A DNA stretch of 40,596 nt from Balneolaceae bacterium (GCA_007131725.1 SLPZ01000133.1:1-40596), one strand, 5' to 3'; shown: positions 26,785-34,800, numbered from the stretch's first letter. Notes: generated by a model not told the origin, from the letters alone. Translations and numbers: made by a program.

Positions 26785-28134
26785 ATGTGGATAAGACGGG
26801 GATTAGCGGCAGCAGCAGGCATCAGTGCATTCGTAGTTATTTTTGCCATCATTTATTCTGATAACGGTGAGTATAAAATGGCAGAATCGGAATGGTTTGA
26901 GTGGGAAAATGCAGAAGAAGTTGCCACCGGTGACGCATATGTGGGGCCGTGGAGGATGAACGATTCGGAGTTTCATCTCGTAGACGATCCCGCCGTTTCC
27001 ATAAATGATGAGGGTGTAATTGCTGTGGCCTGGGCCAATCAGGAGAAGCAGAACATTTTTATGCAAATCTACGAACCCAATGGAGTGAAGCGGTTTAACG
27101 AACCGGTGAATGTCTCCAATAATCCCGGAATATTTTCCTGGTTGCCGAGAATCATTATTTCGTCTGGCGATCCTGAGCATGTGTATGCTCTCTGGCAGGA
27201 GATTGTTTTTTCGGGCGGCTCGCACGGCGGGGAGATTTTCTTTGCAAAATCTACAGATGGAGGAAAAACCTTTGATGAGCCTGTGAATCTTTCAAACACA
27301 GAAGCCGGAGCCGGCAAAGGCCGGTTTACTGTGCGCCGATGGTTTAACGGCAGCCTGGATCTTGTTAAATCCAAAAATGGAACGTTATTTGCAACGTGGA
27401 CGGAGTATGAAGGGGCACTGTGGATCAGCCGGAGTGATGACGGAGGAGAGACGTTTTCTGAACCGATGCACATTGACGGAGGAGATGAGGTGCCGGCACG
27501 GGCGCCATCCATTGCCACCTCACCTGAAGGCCGGGTTTACCTGGCATGGTCCGCCGGAGAGGGCCACAATGCTGATATTCGGTATGCTATTTCGGATAAC
27601 AATGGGAGTGATTTTGGGGAGATCAAGCATATTGAGGGAAACGGCCATGCAGACGCACCCCGGATTGCCGCTGATAAAAACGGCGCGGTTCACCTGGTCT
27701 ATTCGGAAAGCCCAAGGGGACTCTGGAGCAGCTACCACATTATGTATGCAAGATCCAATGACGGACAAACTTTCAATGAACCGTTTCAAATCTCTTCTGA
27801 TCATAGCGGGCAGATCCAGAGCTCGGCCTATTCTTCACTGAAGCTGGATGAAAACGGACGCATCTACGTGCTCTGGGAATTATTTCCCGAATTGGGAAGG
27901 CGCCCGCACGGCCTTGGCATCACTGTGTCTGATGACGGTGGTGAAACATTTTATTCACCCGAAGTAGTTTCCGGCAGTGTTGATTCTGGTCTCGGATTTA
28001 ACGGGAGCCAGCAGGGGCTCTTGATGAATAAGCTTGATGTAAACCGCCACGGAAACATCGCAGTAGTAAACAGCACATTCAACCGGGATGTCTCCAGCCA
28101 CATATGGCTGTTTAGGGGTACATTTAAGAATTAA
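26785..28134 (+). CDS. exported Asp-box (BNR/sialidase-fold) repeat protein
   Basis: The 449-residue protein has an N-terminal hydrophobic segment (about 7-24) that is a signal peptide or anchor, without a lipobox. Five Asp-box repeats (SxDxGxTF-like) occur at roughly 156-163 (STDGGKTF), 217-224 (SDDGGETF), 270-277 (degenerate SDNNGSDF), 323-329 (SNDGQTF) and 383-390 (SDDGGETF). This predicts a five- or six-bladed beta-propeller outside the cytoplasm. Asp boxes are structural and do not prove sialidase activity. No sialidase Arg triad or FRIP motif is obvious. It diverges from paaA with a 145-bp shared promoter region. Confidence 0.8.
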   Translation: MWIRRGLAAAAGISAFVVIFAIIYSDNGEYKMAESEWFEWENAEEVATGDAYVGPWRMNDSEFHLVDDPAVSINDEGVIAVAWANQEKQNIFMQIYEPNGVKRFNEPVNVSNNPGIFSWLPRIIISSGDPEHVYALWQEIVFSGGSHGGEIFFAKSTDGGKTFDEPVNLSNTEAGAGKGRFTVRRWFNGSLDLVKSKNGTLFATWTEYEGALWISRSDDGGETFSEPMHIDGGDEVPARAPSIATSPEGRVYLAWSAGEGHNADIRYAISDNNGSDFGEIKHIEGNGHADAPRIAADKNGAVHLVYSESPRGLWSSYHIMYARSNDGQTFNEPFQISSDHSGQIQSSAYSSLKLDENGRIYVLWELFPELGRRPHGLGITVSDDGGETFYSPEVVSGSVDSGLGFNGSQQGLLMNKLDVNRHGNIAVVNSTFNRDVSSHIWLFRGTFKN

Positions 28135-28205
28135 CAATCCAACTCAGTTTTATACCATAGTCACAAACAGAGTCGTTGGAGATTTGAATAAAAAGTAATA
28201 ACATT

Positions 28206-28221
28206 ATTATAACTCGATAAT
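28206..28221. promoter_or_regulatory. AT-rich inverted repeat before the AbrB-Doc module
   Basis: ATTAT and ATAAT arms separated by 6 bp lie 19 bp before the antitoxin start. AbrB/MazE-type antitoxins usually bind AT-rich palindromes at their own promoters. A similar TATTA-N6-TAATA repeat at 29289-29304 precedes the paralogous AbrB gene. Short AT-rich repeats are easily found by chance, so this is tentative. Confidence 0.3.
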
Positions 28222-28240
28222 CAAAATAAATACTCAGGTC

Positions 28241-28462
28241 ATGGAAGCAAAAATTCGACAAATCGGCAATAGTTTGGGAGTGATACTGCCCAAGCAAATC
28301 ATCGATGAACTCCATCTGAAAACCGGCGATAAAGTAAGTATTGAGCGAAAGGGTGGAAATCTGGAACTGCGGCCCGTTGATCCGGAATTTGAAGAGTGGG
28401 CAGAAGCCTACAAACAGATAAATAAAGATTATAAAGATGTACTGAAAGCCCTGGCTGAATGA
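28241..28462 (+). CDS. AbrB/MazE-family antitoxin of a Doc toxin
   Basis: The 73-residue protein has the swapped-hairpin AbrB DNA-binding domain: IRQIGNSLGVILPKQIIDEL, then KTGDKVSIERKGGNLEL. Its C-terminal tail (WAEAYKQINKDYKDVLKALAE) is helical and charged, as expected for the toxin-binding segment. The doc start overlaps its stop (ATGA, 4 bp). An AbrB-type antitoxin with a Doc toxin differs from the classical Phd-Doc pairing but is a known combination. Confidence 0.87.
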   Translation: MEAKIRQIGNSLGVILPKQIIDELHLKTGDKVSIERKGGNLELRPVDPEFEEWAEAYKQINKDYKDVLKALAE

Positions 28463-28851
28463 TCAAATTTCTGAACAAAGAAGTTGTTTTGACTTTTCAT
28501 GAAGATCAATTGGAAAGATATGGTGGGAAGCAAGGAGTCCGGGACAATGAGTTGCTTGAATCTGCATTAGCTCAACCCCAAGCAAGTTTTGGGGGAGAGT
28601 ATGTTCATAAAGATCTTTTCCACATGGCGGCTGCTTATGGATTTCATCTGTGCCAAAATCACCCATTTTATGATGGAAACAAACGCACTGCATTAATTGC
28701 CATGTATACATTTCTATATGTGAACGGATATCAGATAAAAGCTGACAAGAAGAGCCTGTTTGCAATTATGATGGATTTGGCAAGCGGAAAAGTAAAAAAA
28801 GAAGAACTTGCCGAATATTTAAAAAATCATTCAGAAAAAAGATCCGGTTAG
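28459..28851 (+). CDS. doc: Doc-type Fic-fold toxin
   Basis: Doc toxins phosphorylate elongation factor Tu and so block translation. The 130-residue protein has the Fic/Doc catalytic motif at residues 68-77, HPFYDGNKRT, with the catalytic His first and the Asp typical of Doc rather than the Glu/Asn variants of AMP-transferases. The N-terminal VVLTFHEDQLERYGG and RDNELLESALAQPQ also match death-on-curing proteins. It is translationally coupled to the AbrB antitoxin. The toxin appears intact. Confidence 0.9.
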   Translation: MIKFLNKEVVLTFHEDQLERYGGKQGVRDNELLESALAQPQASFGGEYVHKDLFHMAAAYGFHLCQNHPFYDGNKRTALIAMYTFLYVNGYQIKADKKSLFAIMMDLASGKVKKEELAEYLKNHSEKRSG

Positions 28852-28897
28852 CAAGATTGATGATTGGCTGAATTATGGTTTGGTAACATCTTTAGCC

Positions 28898-28953
28898 TTT
28901 TGGACCCATCCCCCGGCCCCTTCCCTATCCCGACTGAACTGCGTCGGGACAAG
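28898..28953 (-). repeat. ~55-bp palindromic repeat, inverted copy A
   Basis: Read on the minus strand, this begins with a 26-bp segment that has internal arms TCCCGAC/GTCGGGA and continues into a G-rich run and an A-rich end. The 26-bp part (28928-28953) is an exact inverted copy of 30434-30459, and the rest is similar to 30460-30488. Confidence 0.75.
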
Positions 28954-29005
28954 GAAGGGGTGACTTTTTGCGAATATATTTCCAATAAAAAAATTAAGTC
29001 CCTCC

Positions 29006-29048
29006 TTGCGAGGTGCTTTTCCTCGGAGGGAGGGATTTAGGGAGGGTC
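29006..29048 (+). repeat. dispersed repeat with imperfect hairpin, copy 1
   Basis: This 43-bp segment contains TTGCGAGGTGCTTTTCCTCGG and ends in GGGAGGGTC. It aligns with few mismatches to 34942-34983. Together with the preceding CCCTCC it can fold into a GC-rich hairpin. It lies between the convergent doc and orphan AbrB genes and may also act as their bidirectional terminator. Confidence 0.65.
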
Positions 29049-29053
29049 TTGCA

Positions 29054-29260
29054 TTATTCCGCAAGTTTATCCAGGGATTTACGGTGTTTTTTACTGATCT
29101 CCCGATAGGCAGATTGGACGTCTACTTTCTTAATCAACAATCCTTCTTCGTGTGGGACAATCTCAACACTGTCATCCTCTTCAACTTTAAGAAGTTTCAA
29201 TAGAGGCTTTTCAAGAAGAATGCCACGGCTGTTTCCGATTTTCTGAAGTTTCTTAATCAT
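29054..29260 (-). CDS. orphan AbrB/MazE-family antitoxin
   Basis: The 68-residue protein has the AbrB fold (KKLQKIGNSRGILLEKPLLKLL, then EEDDSVEIVPHEEGLLIKK). Its C-terminal tail AYREISKKHRKSLDKLAE resembles the tail of the Doc-linked antitoxin at 28241-28462 (AYKQINKDYKDVLKALAE). No toxin gene follows it: the sequence downstream is repeats and then the convergent doc gene. It may be the remnant of a second module or a solitary antitoxin that cross-neutralises Doc. Confidence 0.85.
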   Translation of the reverse strand: MIKKLQKIGNSRGILLEKPLLKLLKVEEDDSVEIVPHEEGLLIKKVDVQSAYREISKKHRKSLDKLAE

Positions 29261-29506
29261 TGTGAATGGAATTATGTTCTTACTCTGTTATTACATTGAT
29301 AATACGAAAATGAGATAGAAAAAGTATAGCAATAATTGAAATTGTGAATGGTAGGTGACAGTATGGAGTTTAATGCGATTGGTTTTTTAACACCGGATAG
29401 ATGTCAAGCAGCTCTACAATTGTTTTTTGACCTATTCAAAATTTTTACTCTTGACAAAATCACTTCTTTTAAATAGCGTTGTTCTGTTATTCCAATAAAT
29501 CATCGC

Positions 29507-29512
29507 AGGAGG
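29507..29512 (+). promoter_or_regulatory. strong Shine-Dalgarno sequence
   Basis: A full AGGAGG lies 4 bp before the ATG at 29517 and 7 bp before a second ATG at 29520. Almost no other gene in this window has such a sequence, as expected for Bacteroidota-like genomes. The spacing favours the second ATG as the main start. Confidence 0.6.
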
Positions 29513-29516
29513 CTAT

Positions 29517-30239
29517 ATGATGAATGAATCACGATTGGACCTGAATCTTTTCACGAAAGTCCAGGACGATTTTGAGAAACGGCAGTATATAATTCTTGCT
29601 GAACTCAAAAAGATTTCCACCGAGTTTCAATATTACAAGATCTATCCGCACCTCAGTCATCTTGTAAAAATCCACAGAACGCTGAACGAGATAATCTCAC
29701 GCCTGTCTGATTTGCGAAATAAATTTCCAAAGCGAATCGGGAAAATAGACTGGGTGAACCGGCGCATTGAGCACGAAGTTGTTTTTGTGGACGGCACCGA
29801 CCTATCTGCTGTGGAAAAACTGATTACCTGGGCGCTGCCCAAGATTGAAATTGTCATCAAAGAGGGAATCGCGATTCATGAATATGTGGAAGATGAACTC
29901 GCGATAGAGCATGTGGGAATATTACCCAGTTACCGGGATGAGGGGTATTTCTTTGTGCCGGATAACAGCGTTCAAAAACTTAACCTGTTCCGTTTCGAAG
30001 TTTCAATCTTTGCAAGTTCTGAAGACGAGTACCGTTCACTGAAAACCCGCTTTTTAAAAGCACTGCAGCAGGGTAAGGCCCGGCTATCTCCGGGTTCCAT
30101 CAAAATGGATCTGATTCGTGAAGTAAAGGAGCTGCCAAATCCCGCTACATACACGTTCGAAACCAAACTCGATTTTCCGTTTCATGAAACCATCCTGCCC
30201 GTTGCAAAACGAAAGTTGATGTGGGCGATTTCTCAGTAG
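29517..30239 (+). CDS. hypothetical protein, family not recognised
   Basis: I do not recognise this 240-residue protein. It is soluble, without signal peptide or membrane segment. The N-terminal ~70 residues are predicted helical (KVQDDFEKRQYIILAELKKI, HLVKIHRTLNEIISRLSDLR). A middle part (VNRRIEHEVVFVDGTDLSAVEKLITWALP) and a C-terminal part (FRFEVSIFASSEDEYRSLKTRFLKALQQGKARL) alternate strands and helices. No cysteine cluster or known catalytic motif is visible. It has a strong ribosome-binding site and stands alone. It lies with the orphan AbrB gene between inverted copies of a ~55-bp repeat. Codon use does not look aberrant. Confidence 0.75.
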   Translation: MMNESRLDLNLFTKVQDDFEKRQYIILAELKKISTEFQYYKIYPHLSHLVKIHRTLNEIISRLSDLRNKFPKRIGKIDWVNRRIEHEVVFVDGTDLSAVEKLITWALPKIEIVIKEGIAIHEYVEDELAIEHVGILPSYRDEGYFFVPDNSVQKLNLFRFEVSIFASSEDEYRSLKTRFLKALQQGKARLSPGSIKMDLIREVKELPNPATYTFETKLDFPFHETILPVAKRKLMWAISQ

Positions 30240-30581
30240 ACGGTTGATTTTGTCTTGAAGTAATTTTGAGGATATGCTAAAGCTGGTTCACAACTCTGCC
30301 AGGAACCGAAAAGCACGGCACTCTGGCAGGTTGTTTAGGTCAATCCTAAAAACACAGACACCAGAGGTACAGTAGACGGTCAGAAATAGAAAAGCCCCTA
30401 ACCCGATGTGTCGGGTTTTCGAAATTCACTCAACTTGTCCCGACGCAGTTCAGTCGGGAGAGAGAGGGGTTGGGGAGGGTCAAAAAAGACAGATGCTTTA
30501 GCCTTCAAACAATAACGCCACAAGTTCCAATGGCACAAGCGGGGACGCTAGCTTCAGGAAGTGACTCTGGCAGGTTGCAGG
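30240..30581. repeat. intergenic region made of short repeats
   Basis: This 342-bp gap holds no gene. It contains an imperfect hairpin with CTGCCAG/CTGGCAG arms (30291-30333) and a second CTCTGGCAGGTTG copy near 30564-30577. A 7-bp stem AACCCGA/TCGGGTT followed by TTTTC lies at 30400-30421. The ~55-bp palindromic element copy B is at 30434-30488. The mosaic suggests repeated insertion or duplication of small elements. Confidence 0.65.
30434..30488 (+). repeat. ~55-bp palindromic repeat, copy B
   Basis: The first 26 bp are an exact inverted copy of 28928-28953, with internal TCCCGAC/GTCGGGA arms. The G-rich 3' part (30466-30488) is identical over 23 bp to 34968-34990, so the element is modular and dispersed. 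Confidence 0.75.
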
Positions 30582-32570
30582 TTAATAATTTAATAACAAA
30601 TCCAGCTTTTCCTTCAGCCTGGAATTGGCCAGGTACCCTGCTTCAAGTTTTTTGTTGAATGGGATAGGCGTGTGGATGGATGAACACCGGATAACAGGAG
30701 CATCCAGGTATTCAAAGGCCTTTTCGGTGATTCCCGCTGAAATTTCACTCATCGGGCCAAGTACTTCTGAGGGCTCTTCAAGCAAAAGTACACGGCCGGT
30801 TTTTTGCACACTTCGGGTGATGGAATCCCAGTCGATGGGGGCCAGTGTGCGAAGGTCAACTATTTCAATATCAATGCCCCGGGCTGTGTATTCTTCAACA
30901 ATTTCAAGTGCCCAGTGAACGCCCATTCCGTAAGTAATGATGGAAGCATCGGAGCCACTTTTTACAACAGCGGCCGACTCAATATCCACAATCTGGCAGG
31001 TATCTTTGGTGACGGATTTGATGCTGCGGTAAAGTTTTTTATGCTCAAAAAAGAGAACTGGGTTGGGGTCGTGGAATGCGGTGTAAAGCATATTCTGGGC
31101 ATCTTCCACATTCGATGGCACCAAAACCCGGAGGCCCGGAAACTGCATGAACCAGCCTTCGGGGCTTTGCGAATGAAAAGGCCCCCCGCCCACACCTGCT
31201 CCGTGCGGTGCCCGAATGGTGATGTTCATATCCGGCATCCAGCGGTAGCCTCCCTTGGACAGGTTATTCACAATTTGATTAAATCCGCAGGAGATAAAAT
31301 CAGCAAATTGCACTTCAAGCACCGGTTTTAAACCTTCCAGTGCCAAGCCAATTCCAGAACCGATCAATCCGGACTCAATAATCGGAGTATTCCGAATCCG
31401 GTCTTTCCCGTATCGTTCAACAAACCCTTCCGATACTTTAAACACACCACCGTATTCAGCAATATCCTGTCCCAGCAACAAATACCGGTCATCCTCATCA
31501 AATGCCTGTTTATGGGCAAGTTGTATGGCATCAATCATTCTTTTTTCCGATTCTGGCCAATTCTGTCCATTACTGCCGGGTTTTGGCTGCGGCTTTAACC
31601 CGGCCAGTTGTCGTTCGGTTTTTTCATCAAATTCTGGTTCATCTGCGTTTAGTGCACGTTGCAGTTCATCTTCAAACGAAGATCTGAGCTCTTCTTTGAT
31701 TTCTTCAAGTTCATCCTCTCCCGAAAAAATGCCGTTTTCGAGAAGCCACATTTCAAACCGATGGATCGGGTCTTTCGATTCCCATCTTTCCATTTCTTCG
31801 TCTGGTACATAGAAAGTACCGGATGCTTCTTCGTGCCCGCGCATTCTGAATGTTTTGGCTTCAATCAAAACCGGATTTCCCTGCAGTGCCATTTTTCTGG
31901 CTTTGGTTACGGCCTCCTCAACTTCAAAAAAATTATTCCCGTCAATCAACATCCCCTCAATACCGTATCCGGGGGCACGATCAACCAGGTTTTCACAGGC
32001 ATACTGTTCGCTGACCGGCGTTGACAGCCCATACCCGTTATTTTCGATGATAAATACCACAGGCAGTTTCCAGACTCCGGCAAGATTCAACGCTTCGTGG
32101 AAATCACCTTCGCTGGTGGCTCCGTCGCCGCAGAAACTCACAACAATCTGCTCTTTGTTTTTGAGTTTCAGAGCAAGGGCAATTCCGTCCGCCACCGGCA
32201 TACTGGAAGCGAGGTGAGAAATCATTCCTACAATCTTATAGTGCAGGTTTCCAAAGTGGAACGTGCGGTCGCGGCCACTGGTAAAGCCATCTTTACGCCC
32301 GAATAACTGGCAGAACAATTCATACAAAGGAACATTGCGAGTTGTAAAAACGCCCAGGTTTCTGTGAAGCGGAAGAATGTAGTCGTTTTTATCAACACTT
32401 AGGGGAACTCCCACCGAAATGGCTTCCTGGCCAATGCCCGAGAACCATTTATTGATCCTGTTTTGGCGCAGCAAGTAGAGCATCCGGTTCTCGATCAGGC
32501 GGGGTAGTAATAGATTTTTGTAAATACGAATTGCTGTAGTGTCAGAAACTTTTTTTGATGAAACTATCAT
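30582..32570 (-). CDS. fused 2-oxoacid dehydrogenase E1 alpha-beta subunit
   Basis: E1 decarboxylates a 2-oxoacid with thiamine diphosphate and transfers the acyl group to lipoyl-E2. Residues 1-325 form the alpha part, with FSGIGQEAISVGV, the ThDP motif CGDGATSEGDFHEALN...ENNGYG, and MRGHEEASGTF. A linker around 325-345 (QPKPGSNG) leads to the beta part from ~350, with LLLGQDIAEYGGVF, IESGLIGSGIGLAL and APHGAGVGGGPFHSQS. The total of 662 residues equals both subunits in one chain. Branched-chain (isovalerate-type) specificity is likely but not certain. No E2 or E3 gene is adjacent. Confidence 0.9.
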   Translation of the reverse strand: MIVSSKKVSDTTAIRIYKNLLLPRLIENRMLYLLRQNRINKWFSGIGQEAISVGVPLSVDKNDYILPLHRNLGVFTTRNVPLYELFCQLFGRKDGFTSGRDRTFHFGNLHYKIVGMISHLASSMPVADGIALALKLKNKEQIVVSFCGDGATSEGDFHEALNLAGVWKLPVVFIIENNGYGLSTPVSEQYACENLVDRAPGYGIEGMLIDGNNFFEVEEAVTKARKMALQGNPVLIEAKTFRMRGHEEASGTFYVPDEEMERWESKDPIHRFEMWLLENGIFSGEDELEEIKEELRSSFEDELQRALNADEPEFDEKTERQLAGLKPQPKPGSNGQNWPESEKRMIDAIQLAHKQAFDEDDRYLLLGQDIAEYGGVFKVSEGFVERYGKDRIRNTPIIESGLIGSGIGLALEGLKPVLEVQFADFISCGFNQIVNNLSKGGYRWMPDMNITIRAPHGAGVGGGPFHSQSPEGWFMQFPGLRVLVPSNVEDAQNMLYTAFHDPNPVLFFEHKKLYRSIKSVTKDTCQIVDIESAAVVKSGSDASIITYGMGVHWALEIVEEYTARGIDIEIVDLRTLAPIDWDSITRSVQKTGRVLLLEEPSEVLGPMSEISAGITEKAFEYLDAPVIRCSSIHTPIPFNKKLEAGYLANSRLKEKLDLLLNY

Positions 32571-32733
32571 TAATTAATTTATTTCTGTGTAATTTATCTG
32601 TCTTTCTAAGAATTGATTTCAATGATTGGAAAAGAAAAATTGTTGCAACTACTATGGACAGCAAAAAACATCAATTTGTCAATATTTATTTGGCGATATC
32701 ATCATTTTTTTAAACAATTAGGAAATTTTATAG

Positions 32734-33138
32734 ATGGAAGCTCTTGGCAGACAAATTCTTGTGGAATATTACGACTGTGATCAATCTAAACTAAATGATG
32801 TAAGTTATATTGAAACGGCTCTTATTCAAGCTGCAAAATCATCGAAAGCAACGCTTGTATCGCACAATTTCCACAAATTCAGCCCATATGGTGTCAGTGG
32901 AGTTATCGTAATTGCTGAATCTCATATTGCCATTCATACCTGGCCGGAATATAACTATGCTGCTGTTGATATCTTCACTTGCGGAGATACGATTGACCCC
33001 TGGATAATCCAGGAAGAACTGAAAGAGAGTTTCGATTCGAAAAACGTATCAAGTATGGAGATGAAACGGGGCATGTTTAAAGTTCCGAAAGGCCAAAAGC
33101 TGCTCTTCAAACCAAATCAGGAATATCAGGCCAATTAA
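32734..33138 (+). CDS. speD: S-adenosylmethionine decarboxylase proenzyme
   Basis: SpeD makes decarboxylated AdoMet, the aminopropyl donor for spermidine. This is the short class 1B (Thermotoga/Bacillus) type of 134 residues. The self-cleavage site is E62-S63 in VIAESHIAIHTWPE, with S63 becoming the pyruvoyl group. H68 and C83 (DIFTCGD) fall at the positions known to be essential in the Thermotoga enzyme. It starts the plus-strand unit speD-pdaD-speE and diverges from the E1 gene across 163 bp. Confidence 0.95.
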   Translation: MEALGRQILVEYYDCDQSKLNDVSYIETALIQAAKSSKATLVSHNFHKFSPYGVSGVIVIAESHIAIHTWPEYNYAAVDIFTCGDTIDPWIIQEELKESFDSKNVSSMEMKRGMFKVPKGQKLLFKPNQEYQAN

Positions 33139-33161
33139 CCCCGGAAGTCATTGATTTTTTT

Positions 33162-33635
33162 ATGGTAAAAACACCAAATATTTATACCCTTGTGAAAGGT
33201 GCGGCCGAGGGGCGTACCCGCCTGAATGCATTTGATAAAGCTCTGCTCGAAGCCGGTGTGGGTGATACCAACCTGATGCGGATGAGCAGTATTTTGCCGC
33301 CTGCAGCCGAACAGGTGCCTGTCCATAAAGTTCAGTTTCCAAAAGGGGGACTTGTGCCGCTCGCCTATGCCTCTATCGACGATACCACGCCAGGCCGAAT
33401 GATCTCTGCCGCCATTGCAGTGGGAATTCCTGAAGATGATACCCAACCGGGCGTAATTATGGAGTTTGAAGATTATGCACCGCTCAAAACGGTAGAAGAT
33501 ATTGTCCGCCAAATGGTTGTTGATGCGTTCGAATACAGAAAACGAAAATTGAAAGAGATCAAAAGCATAGGAGTTGAACACAAAGTGGAACGCTGCGGAG
33601 CTGTATTTGCAGGTGCGGTTTTGTGGTATAAATAG
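33162..33635 (+). CDS. pdaD: pyruvoyl-dependent arginine decarboxylase
   Basis: This enzyme converts arginine to agmatine with a self-generated pyruvoyl group instead of PLP. The 157-residue protein has the processing site MSSILPPAAEQVP with cleavage expected between S42 and S43, and N37 (GDTNLMRMSS) near it as in characterised PvlArgDC. Further matches are PLAYASIDDTTPGRMISAAIAVG, GVIMEFEDYA and the C-terminal EHKVERCGAVFAGAVLW. It begins 23 bp after speD. The family is best known from archaea and Chlamydia and is also found in Bacteroidota-related genomes. Confidence 0.93.
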   Translation: MVKTPNIYTLVKGAAEGRTRLNAFDKALLEAGVGDTNLMRMSSILPPAAEQVPVHKVQFPKGGLVPLAYASIDDTTPGRMISAAIAVGIPEDDTQPGVIMEFEDYAPLKTVEDIVRQMVVDAFEYRKRKLKEIKSIGVEHKVERCGAVFAGAVLWYK

Positions 33636-33948
33636 TCGTGAGTCTTGAGATTTTGACTGTCGTCTGATGGTTGCTTTTTCCGTCTGACGACTAAAGGTTC
33701 ACTAATCGAATTAATTTGTTGCTCTACAACTGTCATACCACAAACTGCCTGTACTGAGCCTGCCTGTTTATAGGCTTTAGCAGACAGGCGGAGTCGAAGT
33801 ATTCGTTTGTGCTCCAATAAGCCCGCAATTTTTACTGAAAAAACTCTCATAAAAATCATAGCGCAAACGTCTCGTTTGTGCTACCATAAAAAGATACTCT
33901 TATTTATTTTCGAAATAACTAATATTTATTGATTTAATCTCCCTAAAA
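33636..33948. other. repeat-rich gap before speE
   Basis: This 313-bp gap has no gene. It starts with a degenerate 7-bp AGTC-type repeat (33635-33700). It then has a CCTGCCTG/CAGACAGG inverted pair around 33759-33788. Finally, GCGCAAACG/CGTTTGTGC arms (33861-33869 and 33873-33881) form a hairpin with one mismatch, and an extra CGTTTGTGCT lies at 33804-33813. Whether speE is cotranscribed with pdaD across it is unclear. Confidence 0.55.
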
Positions 33949-34800
33949 ATGCCCCTTCAATACAACGAATTCTACAACGAACAAACCGGCCTCACCGTTG
34001 GCCTGAAAAAAAAGCTTTTCTCAAAAAAATCCGAATATCAGCTTGTGGAGGTTTTTGAAACCGACACCTGGGGTAACCTGATGACGATTGACGGAATGGT
34101 GATGCTCAGCGAACGGGATGAATTTGTATATCATGAAATGCTGAGCCATGTGGCCATGTTCACGCATCCCGAACCCAAACGAGTGCTGATTATCGGCGGG
34201 GGTGATGGCGGAACAGCCCGTGAAGTGCTGAAGCATCCCTCAGTTGAACAGGTGGATATGGTTGAAATTGATGAAACCGTGGTTGAAGCCTCTAAACTCC
34301 ATTTTCCAGGGGTGGGGGATTTTGATAATCCAAAATTGAATGTGAAGTTTGAAGATGGAATCGAATTTGTAAAAAACACGGCTGCTTCTTACGATGTCAT
34401 CATCATAGACGGTTCAGACCCGATTGGCCCGGCAGTGGGGCTTTTTGAAAGGGATTTTTTAAAAACATGCTTCGATGCTTTAGCAGATAATGGAGTGCTG
34501 ACATCTCAAACCGAAAGCCCGTGGGTGGAATCGTATCATCCAAGTATGAAAAAAGTTTTTACTTCGCTGGGAGATCTGTTTCCGATTACAAAAATGTATT
34601 TAAGTTACATTCCGCTATACCCTGCCGGGATGTGGTCGATGGCATGTGCCACCAAGAAGGAATCTCCTCTCAGTGATGAAGTCTTGAAACGGGCTTCATC
34701 AAACACATATCTTCTAAACTCTCTGGACTATTACAATCCGGAAGTCCACAGAGGTGCATTTGCCCTTCCTAACTTTGTGAAGCGGATTATTGAGGATTAA
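33949..34800 (+). CDS. speE: spermidine synthase (polyamine aminopropyltransferase)
   Basis: SpeE transfers the aminopropyl group from decarboxylated AdoMet to an amine acceptor. The N-terminal beta domain has EFYNEQTGLTVGLKKKLFSKKSEYQ and VFETDTWGNLMTIDGMVMLSERDEFVYHEML. The Rossmann part shows LIIGGGDGGTAREVLKH, VDMVEIDETVV and the catalytic-Asp region IIIDGSDPIGPAVGLFE, which resembles the Bacillus form. The protein has 283 residues, normal length. The acceptor may be putrescine or agmatine and is not resolved from sequence. Confidence 0.95.
   Translation: MPLQYNEFYNEQTGLTVGLKKKLFSKKSEYQLVEVFETDTWGNLMTIDGMVMLSERDEFVYHEMLSHVAMFTHPEPKRVLIIGGGDGGTAREVLKHPSVEQVDMVEIDETVVEASKLHFPGVGDFDNPKLNVKFEDGIEFVKNTAASYDVIIIDGSDPIGPAVGLFERDFLKTCFDALADNGVLTSQTESPWVESYHPSMKKVFTSLGDLFPITKMYLSYIPLYPAGMWSMACATKKESPLSDEVLKRASSNTYLLNSLDYYNPEVHRGAFALPNFVKRIIED

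Noticed and set aside
26785-28134. Assigning true sialidase activity to the Asp-box protein
   Set aside because: Asp boxes are structural in many propellers, and the catalytic arginine triad and FRIP motif are not evident.
30804-31331. 175-residue open frame antisense to the E1 gene
   Set aside because: It overlaps conserved E1-beta sequence and has no protein-like features.
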